Origin: Thiomicrorhabdus xiamenensis
GTDB taxonomy: Bacteria > Pseudomonadota > Gammaproteobacteria > Thiomicrospirales > Thiomicrospiraceae
Length of the DNA stretch: 64,000 nt
Reading direction: 5' to 3'
NCBI RefSeq assembly: GCF_013282625.1
Contig: NZ_CP054020.1
Location: 2,480,001 to 2,544,000 of the forward strand
Shown here: positions 26,594 through 35,772 of the stretch, piece after piece
Layout of the letters: each line of letters starts with the position of its first letter
Position numbering within the stretch: position 1 is the first letter of the stretch
Translations under genes and position numbers: made by a program
Notes under the pieces: generated by a model
Databases searched by the model: none
What the model was told of the DNA's origin: nothing
What the model saw: only the letters and a program-made list of their open reading frames with translations

Positions 26594-27970
26594 ATGACCG
26601 AAGAATATCGCAAGTACATCTGTAAAGTATGCGGCTTAATTTACGATGAAGAAGAAGGTGATCCGGATTCAGGGCTTGCTCCTGGAACGCGTTTTGAAGA
26701 CATTCCTGATGATTGGTACTGCCCTCTATGCCTTGTCAGTAAAGCCGACTTTATTCCACTGGATCAATTGCCTAAGGCGGTTGCGGATGGCGATTTACCG
26801 AAACACAAAGTCAGTGATTATGCCGACGTCATGATCATCGGTTCCGGCTATGCCGGCTGGCAGGTTGCCGAATCGATTCGTCGTGAACTGCCTGATGCCG
26901 TTATCACACTGATTACCGCAGATGATGGCGTAGTTTACCCTAAACCGTCTTTGTCTATGGCGCTACGCCAAGACCGTTCTGCCGATGACCTGAAAGAGTA
27001 TAGCGCACAGCAGAAAGCCAGCGAGCTCGACATGGGTGTAAAGACCTTAACTCGTGTTATGTCGGTTAATGAAAAGCGTAAAAAAGTAATCACCACCAAA
27101 GGGAATTTTCATTACGACAAACTGATTATTGCTACGGGTGCCAAAGCGCTGAAGCCTGAAGTAGGCGGTAAAGTTGGTCATGAAATGATTACCCTGAACG
27201 ATCTGCCAAGCTACCGAAAATTCCGTAAGTCCATCACGGAAATCGACCACGTTACCATTATCGGCGGCGGTCTGATCGGAACGGAAATGGCAGAAGATCT
27301 GGCGGAAGCCGGTATGTCGGTCACCATGATGGTTCGTGAAGAGCAATTAATGCCGGGCATGCTACCTGAGACAATCGCCAGTGACCTGGCCGATAAACTG
27401 ACTGCAAAAGGCGTTGATATCCGCTTTGGTCAAATGGTTTCTGAAATGAACGGGACAAGCGGAAGCTATGAATTGAAACTAGATTCTGGCGAGCAGCTCA
27501 ATACCGGCATGGTACTGTCTGCAATTGGTATCGCGCCAAATGTCGGACTGGCCAAAAAACTTAATCTGGAAATCAACCGTGGCATTAAAATTAATGACTA
27601 TTGCCAGACCTCAAATCCGGATGTGTATGCAATTGGTGATTGCGCCGAGTCTGAAGCGGGCGTTCAAGCCTTCTTGGAACCGATTCGACGTCAAGCAACC
27701 GCTATCGCTGCGCATTTAAAAGGTGAGAAGGATCTTCCATTCCACGCGGTTTCCCCATTGATTAAAACCAAAACGTCAACCCTGTCGATTATGCTAAGCC
27801 TGCCACTTGGTGCAAATGACCAGGAAGGCTGGGAAACGGAAACCGACATCGGTGAAAATCATAAGCTGGTGTACAAAGACAACGAAGATCACCTCCTTGG
27901 TTTCGCCTTGAGCGGCGATCTGGTTAATCAGGCCAATACCCTGTACAAACAGATCAATCCAAACAGCTAA
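26594..27970 (+). CDS. rubredoxin fused to FAD-dependent NAD(P)H rubredoxin reductase
   Basis: 458 residues. Residues 1-50 are a full rubredoxin with iron ligands C10, C13, C43 and C46 (CKVCG; CPLC). After a linker, residues ~75-458 are an AlkT-type FAD/NAD(P) reductase with [15 protein letters not shown], the NAD motif [15 protein letters not shown] and the FAD end VYAIGDCAE. It should pass electrons between NAD(P)H and a partner, here most likely the flavoprotein encoded just upstream. It is the last gene of the operon, closed by a strong terminator. Confidence 0.9.
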   Translation: MTEEYRKYICKVCGLIYDEEEGDPDSGLAPGTRFEDIPDDWYCPLCLVSKADFIPLDQLPKAVADGDLPKHKVSDYADVMIIGSGYAGWQVAESIRRELPDAVITLITADDGVVYPKPSLSMALRQDRSADDLKEYSAQQKASELDMGVKTLTRVMSVNEKRKKVITTKGNFHYDKLIIATGAKALKPEVGGKVGHEMITLNDLPSYRKFRKSITEIDHVTIIGGGLIGTEMAEDLAEAGMSVTMMVREEQLMPGMLPETIASDLADKLTAKGVDIRFGQMVSEMNGTSGSYELKLDSGEQLNTGMVLSAIGIAPNVGLAKKLNLEINRGIKINDYCQTSNPDVYAIGDCAESEAGVQAFLEPIRRQATAIAAHLKGEKDLPFHAVSPLIKTKTSTLSIMLSLPLGANDQEGWETETDIGENHKLVYKDNEDHLLGFALSGDLVNQANTLYKQINPNS

Positions 27971-28001
27971 CTCACGTCCGGCACTTAGTACGGACTCCCC
28001 T

Positions 28002-28037
28002 AAACCTCCTCTCTCCCCTACGAGGAGGTTTTTTTAT
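28002..28037 (+). terminator. intrinsic terminator of the osmC-like/flavoprotein/rubredoxin operon
   Basis: Stem AAACCTCCT (28002-28010) / AGGAGGTTT (28023-28031) followed by a T-run. Confidence 0.9.
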
Positions 28038-28821
28038 CTCCGCTTTCAAAATCCCCCCTATTTACTCGCATTCACTGCCAACAGGCTACATCCCCTGCAC
28101 CACCTTAATCCGACAGAGACTTGATCACAGTAAAATTCATTCATGCTTTTTGGCGCAGATATTGAACACTTGTCGAATGCTCAGCTCTCACAAAACTTTG
28201 CAAATCGCATGTAGCGTTGTTGTCGCTAAGTTACAATCTTATTGCTGAACTCAACGCTTCATCAGACCGAGGACAATATTCCTCTTGCCGGGTAACGGAA
28301 TAGGCAAAGCAGCACCAACGCAGCCCTTCTCAGTGGCCGTTGGCCGCTACAGACCATGGCCCTTCTTTCACGCCCTTCTCTTATAAACTTCAAGCCGCCA
28401 GGACCAATCAATTCAGCCTGCAAAGGAGCGGTTTACGGCAGAGAAAAAGATAACGGGGTCGGTACGGGATATGGAAAAGGAAAAACTTCAAGCCGGAAGA
28501 AATGATCCGAATTACAGGCCATGCAGGCGCTGGTTATACAAAGACAAATTGATTAGAGAAGAGACTGAATGACCAGATGCGCATCTCTGCGGAACGATTA
28601 AAATTTAAACGCGAACACCATCAGAAAAAAAGTTTAAATATTTCGGAAAGTTATTAACAGAATAGCTGTTTAACATTCAATTCTTAGAGAAAGAAAAACT
28701 CATAAATAATAAAACCAAACATACTTCATTTTAAAGCGCCTTAAACAATCATTATTTAATACAACATATTCCCCAAAAATTAACTTCGAACGCCATAACA
28801 AATAAACCCTAATCGTTAAAT
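28038..28821. other. non-coding stretch of about 780 bp between convergent genes
   Basis: No reading frame with a plausible start and ribosome site. Short stretches read like eroded coding sequence (for example around 28440-28560), but all frames are interrupted. No terminal inverted repeats or direct repeats of an insertion sequence were seen. Confidence 0.5.
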
Positions 28822-28854
28822 ACAAAAAAACCCGGTTCATAAAAGAACCGGGTT
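28822..28854 (-). terminator. intrinsic terminator of the porin gene
   Basis: Perfect 10-bp stem AACCCGGTTC (28829-28838) / GAACCGGGTT (28845-28854); on the minus strand a T-run follows. Confidence 0.9.
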
Positions 28855-28904
28855 GGCATAAAAACTCTAAAAGAGGAAATTAATCTGCTTAGTTTATTTC
28901 ATCC

Positions 28905-30128
28905 TTAGAATTTAACTTCACCCCAAATCCATAGCTTGTCGGTATCAACCGCATATTCGTCTGCTGAATAAGAAGCATACTTAACACCTACAGTATAGTT
29001 TTTGCTCAGCTTTTTCGCTGCCAAAAGGTCGTATTCCGTACCGTAGTCTGTGTTACCCACATCGGAGCTGAAATCATGATATGCGGCAGCCAGCTTCATA
29101 CCGAATGCTTTACCAGATACTTTCAGGTAGTTGTCAACCAGACCGTCTGCAGGCGTTCCACCAACAGGACCGATAAACATATCCGCCCAACCGTTATACA
29201 AGTGAACTGTACCAAGAGGCGTTTGGAATGCGCTTGTACCGTCACCACCCAGTTTTTCCTGACCGGCTAGAACCGTAATACCTTTCATAGCAAGACCCAA
29301 TTCTGCACGCGTGTAGTCGCCGCCAATATCAAGGTCTTCGCTGTCTTTGTACTCTTGCTGATCAGCATATTCCAAATGGTAAACAAGCTTCATGCTTTCA
29401 CTCAAAGCGGTTTTGCCGGCAAAACGAATACCCATGGTTTTGCTGTCCGCACCGGTTTCATAATCCAGGAAGTAGCCGTATGCACTTAGCTTACCGAATG
29501 GAATGCCTGCAAAATCAATTTTACCCGCATGGCTTTTCATCTCAATATCCGCACCAACCGGATTGAAGACATTATTGATGTAAGCATAGTTCAGGTTGAT
29601 TTTCATCGGTAGAGTCGCATTCAGACTCGCCCCAGTATAAACCTGCTCTTGCTGGCGCCAGCCAACATTACCCAGGAAACGCGTATCCATAATGATTCGC
29701 TGCTTACCGGCTTTGATTTTAAGTCCGTCTGTTTGATAACCGACCCAGTACTGGTTCATAGTCGTCATATCCGGATCAAGAACCACGGCTTTTGTGTTGT
29801 CACCACCCGCTTCTGGACCCGCCGGTACAAAGTAATCACTACGATCATAAGCCGAAGTATTCGACATTTCGACAAAGCCGTTAAAGCCTTGATAGGTACC
29901 GGTCAAATAGCCTAAACGGGTACGCAAAGTCAAAGCACCTGCATCGTCTTTACCATCCTGCTCGACACCTTCATAACGAAGACGTGCATCGATGCTCGGC
30001 GTTCCGCCTGTCAAAGCTTCGGTGAAGCTCTCTGCCGCCGCCATATTCGGCGCCAAAAAAAGTGAAGCACTTAAAGTTGAAAGACCCAAAACAGAGTACA
30101 TGTGTCGGGTAAGAGTGTTTTGTTTCAT
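28905..30128 (-). CDS. outer-membrane porin-like beta-barrel protein
   Basis: 407 residues. A signal peptide with a hydrophobic core ends near MAAAES; alternating beta-strand pattern follows, closing with a terminal aromatic (WGEVKF), the usual outer-membrane assembly signal. It resembles general porins/alginate-export-type barrels; substrate is unknown. Genes around it are an import and catabolic set, so it may admit the substrate of the flavoprotein module. The ribosome site is CAGGAG. A sigma-54-like element and a strong palindrome lie upstream. Confidence 0.82.
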   Translation of the reverse strand: MKQNTLTRHMYSVLGLSTLSASLFLAPNMAAAESFTEALTGGTPSIDARLRYEGVEQDGKDDAGALTLRTRLGYLTGTYQGFNGFVEMSNTSAYDRSDYFVPAGPEAGGDNTKAVVLDPDMTTMNQYWVGYQTDGLKIKAGKQRIIMDTRFLGNVGWRQQEQVYTGASLNATLPMKINLNYAYINNVFNPVGADIEMKSHAGKIDFAGIPFGKLSAYGYFLDYETGADSKTMGIRFAGKTALSESMKLVYHLEYADQQEYKDSEDLDIGGDYTRAELGLAMKGITVLAGQEKLGGDGTSAFQTPLGTVHLYNGWADMFIGPVGGTPADGLVDNYLKVSGKAFGMKLAAAYHDFSSDVGNTDYGTEYDLLAAKKLSKNYTVGVKYASYSADEYAVDTDKLWIWGEVKF

Positions 30129-30162
30129 AGCTGTCTCCTGGTTAAAACTAACTATTTAAATA

Positions 30163-30177
30163 GCCCTTTAGATGCCA
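30163..30177 (-). promoter_or_regulatory. possible sigma-54 promoter of the porin gene
   Basis: Minus strand TGGCAT-CTAAA-GGGC: good -24 box, GG/GC spacing of 10, poor -12 box. The predicted start is near 30151, 23 bases before the ATG. Confidence 0.45.
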
Positions 30178-30276
30178 AAAACAATATTTCCTTATAAATC
30201 AATAAAATAGCTAAATAACAGGAGTTCAATAGGTTTTATATTACAAAAACACGCCTATCTTTGTAGTAATTTGTTA

Positions 30277-30298
30277 TACAAAGTGGGTTCACTTTGTA
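30277..30298. promoter_or_regulatory. operator-like palindrome upstream of the porin gene
   Basis: Perfect inverted repeat TACAAAGTG-GGTT-CACTTTGTA about 125-145 bases upstream of the predicted porin start, where enhancer sites for sigma-54 activators normally sit. A partial second site (TTTGTAGTAATTTG) lies just before it. Confidence 0.55.
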
Positions 30299-30390
30299 CG
30301 CAAATGACTATAAAAATGATGGATTGAATAAAATAAAAATATAAACTCAATACAACTTTAATTAAAACTTAAAACAAGATTTTAAAAATA

Positions 30391-30427
30391 AAAAAGCCCG
30401 GGTAAAAAACACCCGGGCTTTTTTATT
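30391..30427. terminator. bidirectional terminator after the NifA-type activator
   Basis: Perfect stem AAAGCCCGGGT (30393-30403) / ACCCGGGCTTT (30411-30421), with A-run on one side and T-run on the other. On the minus strand it ends the activator gene at 30445. Confidence 0.9.
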
Positions 30428-30444
30428 TAATTTCGGGATTTAGA

Positions 30445-32106
30445 CTAACCCAACCCCAGTTTTTTGAATCGATAATTATACTGCCTCGGCGTCATATTTA
30501 ACATCCTTGCCGCATGACTTTTATTACCGTGTGCTCTCTCCAGAGCCTGCAGCAGAATATCTTTTTCAGATTCACTGACTTTCCAGTAATTGCGCTTGAT
30601 TTCATCGCTGCCGTTTCTGGACATAACCTGCGGAGCAAATGTCGCCTCATATTGTGGCTGCGGTTCCATGCGCGTCGATATCTCGTCGTTCACCGAAATC
30701 GCTTTGACCTCCTCCGGCTGCTCGGTCGCTTCGCCATTAAAGACAATTCCACTCTCCTCGCGGATAATGCGTCGAATCAGTCGGTCGGTAATCATCTGAC
30801 CGTCTTCAGCCAATAACACCGCCCGCTTGATAATATTTTCCAGCTGACGGATATTCCCCGGCCACTCATAAGTTTCCAGGAACGCAATAGCCCCGCGATC
30901 AAAAATCACATTGGTGTGATACTCCTGATTAGCCTGATTTAGGAAATGGCGGGCCAACAAGCGAATATCCCCGTCACGCTCGCGCAGAGGCGGCAACTCG
31001 ATAGGAAAGACATTTAAACGATAGAATAAATCCAGACGGAAGTTGCCCTCGTTCACCGAGGTTTGCAGGTTTTTATGCGAGGCGACGATGATTCGCACAT
31101 CGACCGGTATCGGCTTGTTTGAGCCGACGCGGGTAATAGTTCTGTCTTCAAGTACACGTAGCAGCTTAGCCTGCAAGCCGAAATCCAGATCCCCGATTTC
31201 ATCCAGGAACAAGGTTCCGTGATGCGCCATCTCGATTTTCCCCGGCTTGGTCTGAGTGGCACCGGTGAAGGCACCCTTTTCGTGCCCGAAGAGCTCAGAT
31301 TCCAGCAGTTCCAGCGGAATCGCCGCACAGTTAATCGCGATAAAAGGTCCGTCTTGGCGGTTTGAAGCCATATGCAGCATACGCGAGAACTTCTCTTTAC
31401 CGGTTCCGGATTCACCTTTCAAAAGCACCGTCACTGAAACATTCGCCGCACGCGCCGCCTTGCTTAAGGCGCCCATCACGGCAGGGCTTTCACCGATAAT
31501 ACCGTATTGACTTCCCTGACTGAGCGCCACAGCACGCAGCTGCTCATTCTCTTCTTTGAGAACCTGAGTCTGCTTTTCAAGCATGGCATTGACCGAAAGA
31601 ATCTCACTGATAAAAATGGCAATCAACTTAAGGATGCTCAGATCTTTATCCAGCGCACGAGAGCGGTTTTTCAGACGGTTAACGGCTAAAACCCCGATGG
31701 TTCTCCCTTTACGGAGAATCGGCACGGCGATAAACGCGACCGGTTCCTGCGGCAGCGTCGAACGGTCGACCGTACGGCACAGGTAATCCTCTTCCAGATC
31801 GATATTGGGAATAATAATCGGCATTCCCATTCTCATTACCTTACCGGTAATCCCTTCGTTGTCTGCAAACCGGCTGCGGGCGATTTCCACTTCGGTCAAA
31901 CCAAACGCGTAAGCGGTATAGAGAATCGGTTCACTCTTCTCTCTCAGCAGTACCCTGCCGCGGTTCAATCCCATCTGACGGGAAATCAGACTCAAAATGC
32001 GCACTATCGCCTGTTCCGGTTCATTGGCGCGCTCAATCTGTTCAGCGGCTTCCTTAATCACCACATATTCAGAATGTTCTGCAATATCGAGTGCTTCCAA
32101 TGCCAT
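30445..32106 (-). CDS. sigma-54-dependent activator, NifA-type (GAF-AAA+-Fis HTH)
   Basis: 553 residues: N-terminal GAF domain (about 20-175), a central AAA+ domain with GESGTGKEKFSR, the sigma-54 contact loop GAFTGA, and Walker B LFLDEIGDLD, and a C-terminal Fis-type HTH (GNKSHAARMLNMTPRQYNYR). The start has a strong AGGAGG. It lacks the Cys-rich linker of oxygen-sensitive NifA and no nitrogenase genes are here, so it should control something else. The palindrome by the porin gene and the sigma-54 promoter of cynS are candidate targets (inference). Confidence 0.9.
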   Translation of the reverse strand: MALEALDIAEHSEYVVIKEAAEQIERANEPEQAIVRILSLISRQMGLNRGRVLLREKSEPILYTAYAFGLTEVEIARSRFADNEGITGKVMRMGMPIIIPNIDLEEDYLCRTVDRSTLPQEPVAFIAVPILRKGRTIGVLAVNRLKNRSRALDKDLSILKLIAIFISEILSVNAMLEKQTQVLKEENEQLRAVALSQGSQYGIIGESPAVMGALSKAARAANVSVTVLLKGESGTGKEKFSRMLHMASNRQDGPFIAINCAAIPLELLESELFGHEKGAFTGATQTKPGKIEMAHHGTLFLDEIGDLDFGLQAKLLRVLEDRTITRVGSNKPIPVDVRIIVASHKNLQTSVNEGNFRLDLFYRLNVFPIELPPLRERDGDIRLLARHFLNQANQEYHTNVIFDRGAIAFLETYEWPGNIRQLENIIKRAVLLAEDGQMITDRLIRRIIREESGIVFNGEATEQPEEVKAISVNDEISTRMEPQPQYEATFAPQVMSRNGSDEIKRNYWKVSESEKDILLQALERAHGNKSHAARMLNMTPRQYNYRFKKLGLG

Positions 32107-32185
32107 CTTTGCCTCCTATCCTTTTGTTCTCTGCCTGAGAATTTGTTATATCATTTGTCCGGTTAATTTAACGCAAGGAGCCTTT

Positions 32186-32389
32186 ATGCCTATCGCCTGC
32201 GATCTTTACAGCCAACTGGAACTCGCTGCTATGCGCGGCCAAACCGTTGAACTCTATGCCAACAATGATCTGCGCTATAGAGGACCCATTTCCACGCTTG
32301 CCACTGAAAAGGGCAAGGAGTACCTGGTTACCCCCGAGCAACAGAAAATCCCGCTTGAGGAGATCGACCGAATTGAAACCTTAAATTAA
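32186..32389 (+). CDS. Rof/YaeO-like Rho-binding antiterminator
   Basis: 67 residues, MPIACDLYSQLELAAMRG onward. The opening CDxYxxLELA block, the later KEYLVT and the final EIDRIET match the Rof (YaeO) family. Rof binds Rho and blocks its RNA-binding site, reducing Rho-dependent termination. I chose ATG 32186 because AAGGAG lies about 7 bases before it; the upstream extension to 31997 overlaps the activator gene on the other strand and is spurious. It is shorter than the E. coli protein (about 84). Confidence 0.75.
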   Translation: MPIACDLYSQLELAAMRGQTVELYANNDLRYRGPISTLATEKGKEYLVTPEQQKIPLEEIDRIETLN

Positions 32390-32409
32390 AAAACCGCGAC
32401 TTTTAATAA

Positions 32410-32436
32410 CAAAAAAGGGCCTGCGCAGGCAGGCCC
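32410..32436 (-). terminator. intrinsic terminator of the 32.5-35.5 kb ABC operon
   Basis: Perfect stem GGGCCTGC (32417-32424) / GCAGGCCC (32429-32436) with a 4-base loop; on the minus strand six T follow. Confidence 0.88.
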
Positions 32437-32487
32437 AACCTCAAAAGAGCACAACACGTAAATCGTTAATCATTCTATTTCGACTCA

Positions 32488-33321
32488 TCAGCTTGCATGC
32501 CATGAGTAACGTTTGATCAGGAATACCGCGATCGCATCCAGCAGGTAACCGATCACACCGATTACCACAACCATTGCCGCCAAGGTGTCATATGCCAGAG
32601 TGTCACGCGCATCGTTGATTGCGTAACCCAGACCCGAGGTAACCCCCAGATACTCGGCAGGTACCAGGACAACCCATGCAACACCGACCGCCAGACGAAT
32701 CCCTGCAAACACATCCTGTGCGATTGCCGGCATAATTACTCTGCGCAGCATCTGGAAGCCATCCGCACCCAGGTTACGAGCGACACGGAACCAGTTAGGG
32801 TCGATACGCTGCACACCGTGCGCCGTACCGAATACAATCGGCCAGACCGTCGCCATAACAATCAGGAAGATAATCGCACCGTCCCAAGTATCATACGCCA
32901 GTACCGCGATCGGCATCCACGCCAGTGGGCTGATCATGCGCAGGAACTGGAATGGCATATTAGCAACCTGACGCATCCCGACGAAGTACCCCATCAAAAC
33001 ACCTAGAGGCACCCCGATTACAATCCCCCAGAACAAACCATAGATGATTCGTTCCAGACTGGAAATAATGGTATCGTTCAGAAATTCCGTACCAATCAGC
33101 GCCCAAAGCGCGCTCAGGGCTGGGCCCGGAGCAAAATCCGCAAACGCTTCGGTATCCGGGTTGTTAGCGATCAGAAGCCCGCCGATCCACCACATAAACA
33201 GCAGGATCGACATACCCAGAATGGAATTAATTGTACTTTGCGCCCATACAGGCATCTTTTTAAAATTCACCGATAACTGAGAGAAGAACTCAGCCGGCAT
33301 ACTTATTTGTGCCGTACTCAT
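32488..33321 (-). CDS. ABC transporter permease, nitrate/sulfonate/taurine (NrtB/SsuC) type
   Basis: 277 residues with about six membrane helices and the EAA-loop-like block ARNLGADGFQMLRRVIMPAIAQDVFAG. It is the BPD-permease of a NrtABC/SsuABC-family importer; anions or organic N/S compounds are the usual cargo. It overlaps the binding-protein gene by 4 bases (ATGA) and is the last gene of the operon. Substrate is not predictable from the permease. Confidence 0.88.
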   Translation of the reverse strand: MSTAQISMPAEFFSQLSVNFKKMPVWAQSTINSILGMSILLFMWWIGGLLIANNPDTEAFADFAPGPALSALWALIGTEFLNDTIISSLERIIYGLFWGIVIGVPLGVLMGYFVGMRQVANMPFQFLRMISPLAWMPIAVLAYDTWDGAIIFLIVMATVWPIVFGTAHGVQRIDPNWFRVARNLGADGFQMLRRVIMPAIAQDVFAGIRLAVGVAWVVLVPAEYLGVTSGLGYAINDARDTLAYDTLAAMVVVIGVIGYLLDAIAVFLIKRYSWHAS

Positions 33322-34577
33322 AGTTCAAACACCTCTTGACGGACGGTTGGGTTAGCAGGATCAACGCCCTTAACCTTATCCCAAACACCGAATTTATCCA
33401 TTGCGTTCTTAACATAGTCGTAGTTGACCAGGTCTTTGGTTACAAAATCGGTATCCAGATTCTGCAAGAAAGTGGTGTCACCGGTAACCAACGTCTCTTT
33501 CAGCTGATCGACGATAAACTTGGTCGCTGAAGGATATGGATACGGGTTAAAGTCAATACGACCCACATCCCAATCTTCGTGTTTGATCGCATCAGGATTC
33601 TGGTAAGAAGCCGGGTTGTAGTCCGTCATCGCTTTAATAACCGCTTTAGCCGGCATTGGTAGGTAACGCTTACCTTCACGAGACAGCATCTTGGCAACTT
33701 CTTCTTTATTTTCCTGAGCGTAAACAGAACCACGAACAACCGCATTCATTACTTTCTGCGACCACTCTTGCTGCTGCTGAACATGCTCGTCGTGCATACA
33801 AACAACACAACAAGGATGGTTTTTCCAGATATCGCCGGTAAAGCGCAGCATCTTCGCACCCGCTTTCATTTCACCGAAGGCATTGAACGGCTCGGCTACG
33901 ATATAAGCGTCGATTTTCTTCGCCGCAAGTGCAGGAGGCATATCCGGTGGAGGCATGATCTGCAGGTTAACCTGATTTGGCTTAAGCTTATCAGTCTGAT
34001 CCTGAATCACTGGCTCAAGACCGGCATTTTTCAACGCCATCTGTAGCACGATATTGTGCATTGAATACCAGTAAGGTACCGCAATCTGCTTACCACCAAG
34101 ATCTTCGAATTTATCTACGCCAGTGTGCTTACCGACAACCAGACCGGAACCGTTAGTGTGCGCCCAACCGGTAATGGTGACCGGGAAATTATTGTTATAA
34201 CGCATCCATACAGGAATCGGCTTCAGGAAGTGAACCAGGTTAAATTTGTGTGCCGCAAACCCTTCAATCAACGGCGACCAACCACGAATCAAAGTCGGCT
34301 TCTCAACCTTAAGACCTTCTTCTTCAAAGAAGCCCATACCGTGAGCAACCAATAGCGGGCTGGCATCGGTAATCGGCAGGTAACCGATCTTGACCACTTC
34401 GTCAAAAGGCTTGTCTGCAGCCATCGCCTGGCTCGACATACTCATTCCACCCATCGCGGCGGCTAGACCACCGGCAGCGGCCATAGAGTCTAGAATAAAC
34501 TCACGACGACCCTTCTCAGGGTTAAAAACGTAGTCGTGGTGTGACATAGGGTTATCAGGGCTGCAATATTGACACAT
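33318..34577 (-). CDS. Tat-type ABC substrate-binding protein with N-terminal CxxC, NrtA/SsuA family
   Basis: 419 residues. A short cytoplasmic leader carries C2 and C5 (MCQYCSPDNP) ahead of a twin-arginine signal (GRREFILDSMAAAGG). The mature part is a NrtA/SsuA-like binding protein with IGYLPITDASPLLVAHGMGFF and a conserved HPCC (NHPCCVVCMHDEH). I chose ATG 34577 because of AGGAGA just before it. Tat export implies the protein folds, perhaps with a metal or cofactor, before crossing the membrane. The cargo is unknown; N- or S-containing small molecules are the family norm. Confidence 0.85.
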   Translation of the reverse strand: MCQYCSPDNPMSHHDYVFNPEKGRREFILDSMAAAGGLAAAMGGMSMSSQAMAADKPFDEVVKIGYLPITDASPLLVAHGMGFFEEEGLKVEKPTLIRGWSPLIEGFAAHKFNLVHFLKPIPVWMRYNNNFPVTITGWAHTNGSGLVVGKHTGVDKFEDLGGKQIAVPYWYSMHNIVLQMALKNAGLEPVIQDQTDKLKPNQVNLQIMPPPDMPPALAAKKIDAYIVAEPFNAFGEMKAGAKMLRFTGDIWKNHPCCVVCMHDEHVQQQQEWSQKVMNAVVRGSVYAQENKEEVAKMLSREGKRYLPMPAKAVIKAMTDYNPASYQNPDAIKHEDWDVGRIDFNPYPYPSATKFIVDQLKETLVTGDTTFLQNLDTDFVTKDLVNYDYVKNAMDKFGVWDKVKGVDPANPTVRQEVFEL

Positions 34578-34652
34578 AAAATCTCTCCTAAAGTTTGACG
34601 GCAAATGCTGAAAATCCAGCTGACATAAAATTAAAAAACAGGTAAATAAAAA

Positions 34653-35495
34653 TTAAGACGCTTGCTGTAACGAGTCGTCAACCGGTGGTTTTACTTCGCG
34701 CTTAGGCACTTCCAGACGCTCGAATGGTTTTTTCTGTTTGGCTTGATCGATCTTTTCGAATTCGGCAAACAGCTCGTCTTTAAGGGTGATAAATTCGCCG
34801 CTGTTGCGGTCACGAGGGTAATCAAGCGGAATATGTTTTTCTCCAACGATCTGACCCGGGTTGTGGCTCATGATGACAACCTGATCGGCCATGGCTACCG
34901 CTTCTTCGATATCGTGGGTAACCAATACCATGGTGATATTCTGATCGTGACAGATCTGCGCTACTTCGGTTTGCAGAGCGGTACGGGTAAAGGCATCCAG
35001 GGCAGAGAAAGGTTCGTCAAGCAACAGAACTTCCGGCTCGGTTGCCAGTGAACGCGCCAAAGCAACACGCTGCTGCTGACCACCGGACAGATCCTGAACG
35101 TTTTTATCTTTATGCTCACTTAGACCGACCATATCAAGCAACTCTTCCACTCGATCTTTTTTGTGCTTATAGGTTCCGGCGAAAACCAGACCCAGAGCGG
35201 CATTTTCACGCACTGTCATCCATGGATACAGGGAAGGCTTCTGGAACATCATGTTCCATTTAGCGCTTGGCTTGGTTACAGTATGCGCGCGGATACGCAC
35301 AGCGCCTTCGGTCGGCATTAATAGACCCGCAACCATTTGCAGCAAGGTGGATTTACCACAACCGCTTCGGCCGATAAGAGCAGTCAATTGTCCCTGAGGG
35401 ATCGAAAGGTTGATGTCATCCAGGGTCGGCATTTCCTGTTTGCGGTTGTAATAATGCGTCAGGTCGGAAATCCAGATGGGAGATGCGGTTGACAT
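34653..35495 (-). CDS. ABC transporter ATP-binding protein, NrtD/SsuB type
   Basis: 280 residues: Walker A GRSGCGKSTLL, signature LSGGQQQRVALARSL, Walker B LLLDEPFSALD, and H-loop VTHDIEEAVAMAD. It powers the importer with the two genes downstream. ATG 35495 follows AGGAG. It is first in the operon; the leader region upstream has a TACAA-TT-TTGTA palindrome but no properly spaced sigma-54 motif. Confidence 0.9.
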   Translation of the reverse strand: MSTASPIWISDLTHYYNRKQEMPTLDDINLSIPQGQLTALIGRSGCGKSTLLQMVAGLLMPTEGAVRIRAHTVTKPSAKWNMMFQKPSLYPWMTVRENAALGLVFAGTYKHKKDRVEELLDMVGLSEHKDKNVQDLSGGQQQRVALARSLATEPEVLLLDEPFSALDAFTRTALQTEVAQICHDQNITMVLVTHDIEEAVAMADQVVIMSHNPGQIVGEKHIPLDYPRDRNSGEFITLKDELFAEFEKIDQAKQKKPFERLEVPKREVKPPVDDSLQQAS

Positions 35496-35772
35496 AGAAG
35501 TTCTCCTAAAATTTTCATTCAATAACAGAGAGATACAAACATATGCCTTACCAAATAATTTTTATACCTTTTAAATCAACAACTTAATAATTACAAACCC
35601 CGTTATTTAACAACATTGCCAACAGATATAGTGCAAACATGCACCAATATATACATTTATTTACAATTTTGTATAAATTGAATTGAATTGTTTATCTTTG
35701 AATGTCTTTTCTCTGTGACTCGCCAGAAAGCACGCATTTATGCACCTGAAACAACCTCTGAATAGCCCCAAA

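Noticed and set aside
28440-28560. Possible integrase or transposase remnant in the 28-kb gap
   Set aside because: A short translated stretch (ITGHAG) recalls tyrosine recombinases but the frame breaks at once and no catalytic residues or repeats are present.
35638-35656. TGGTGCATGTTTGC (minus) as sigma-54 promoter of the first ABC operon
   Set aside because: Spacing is again 9 bases and the -24 box is poor.
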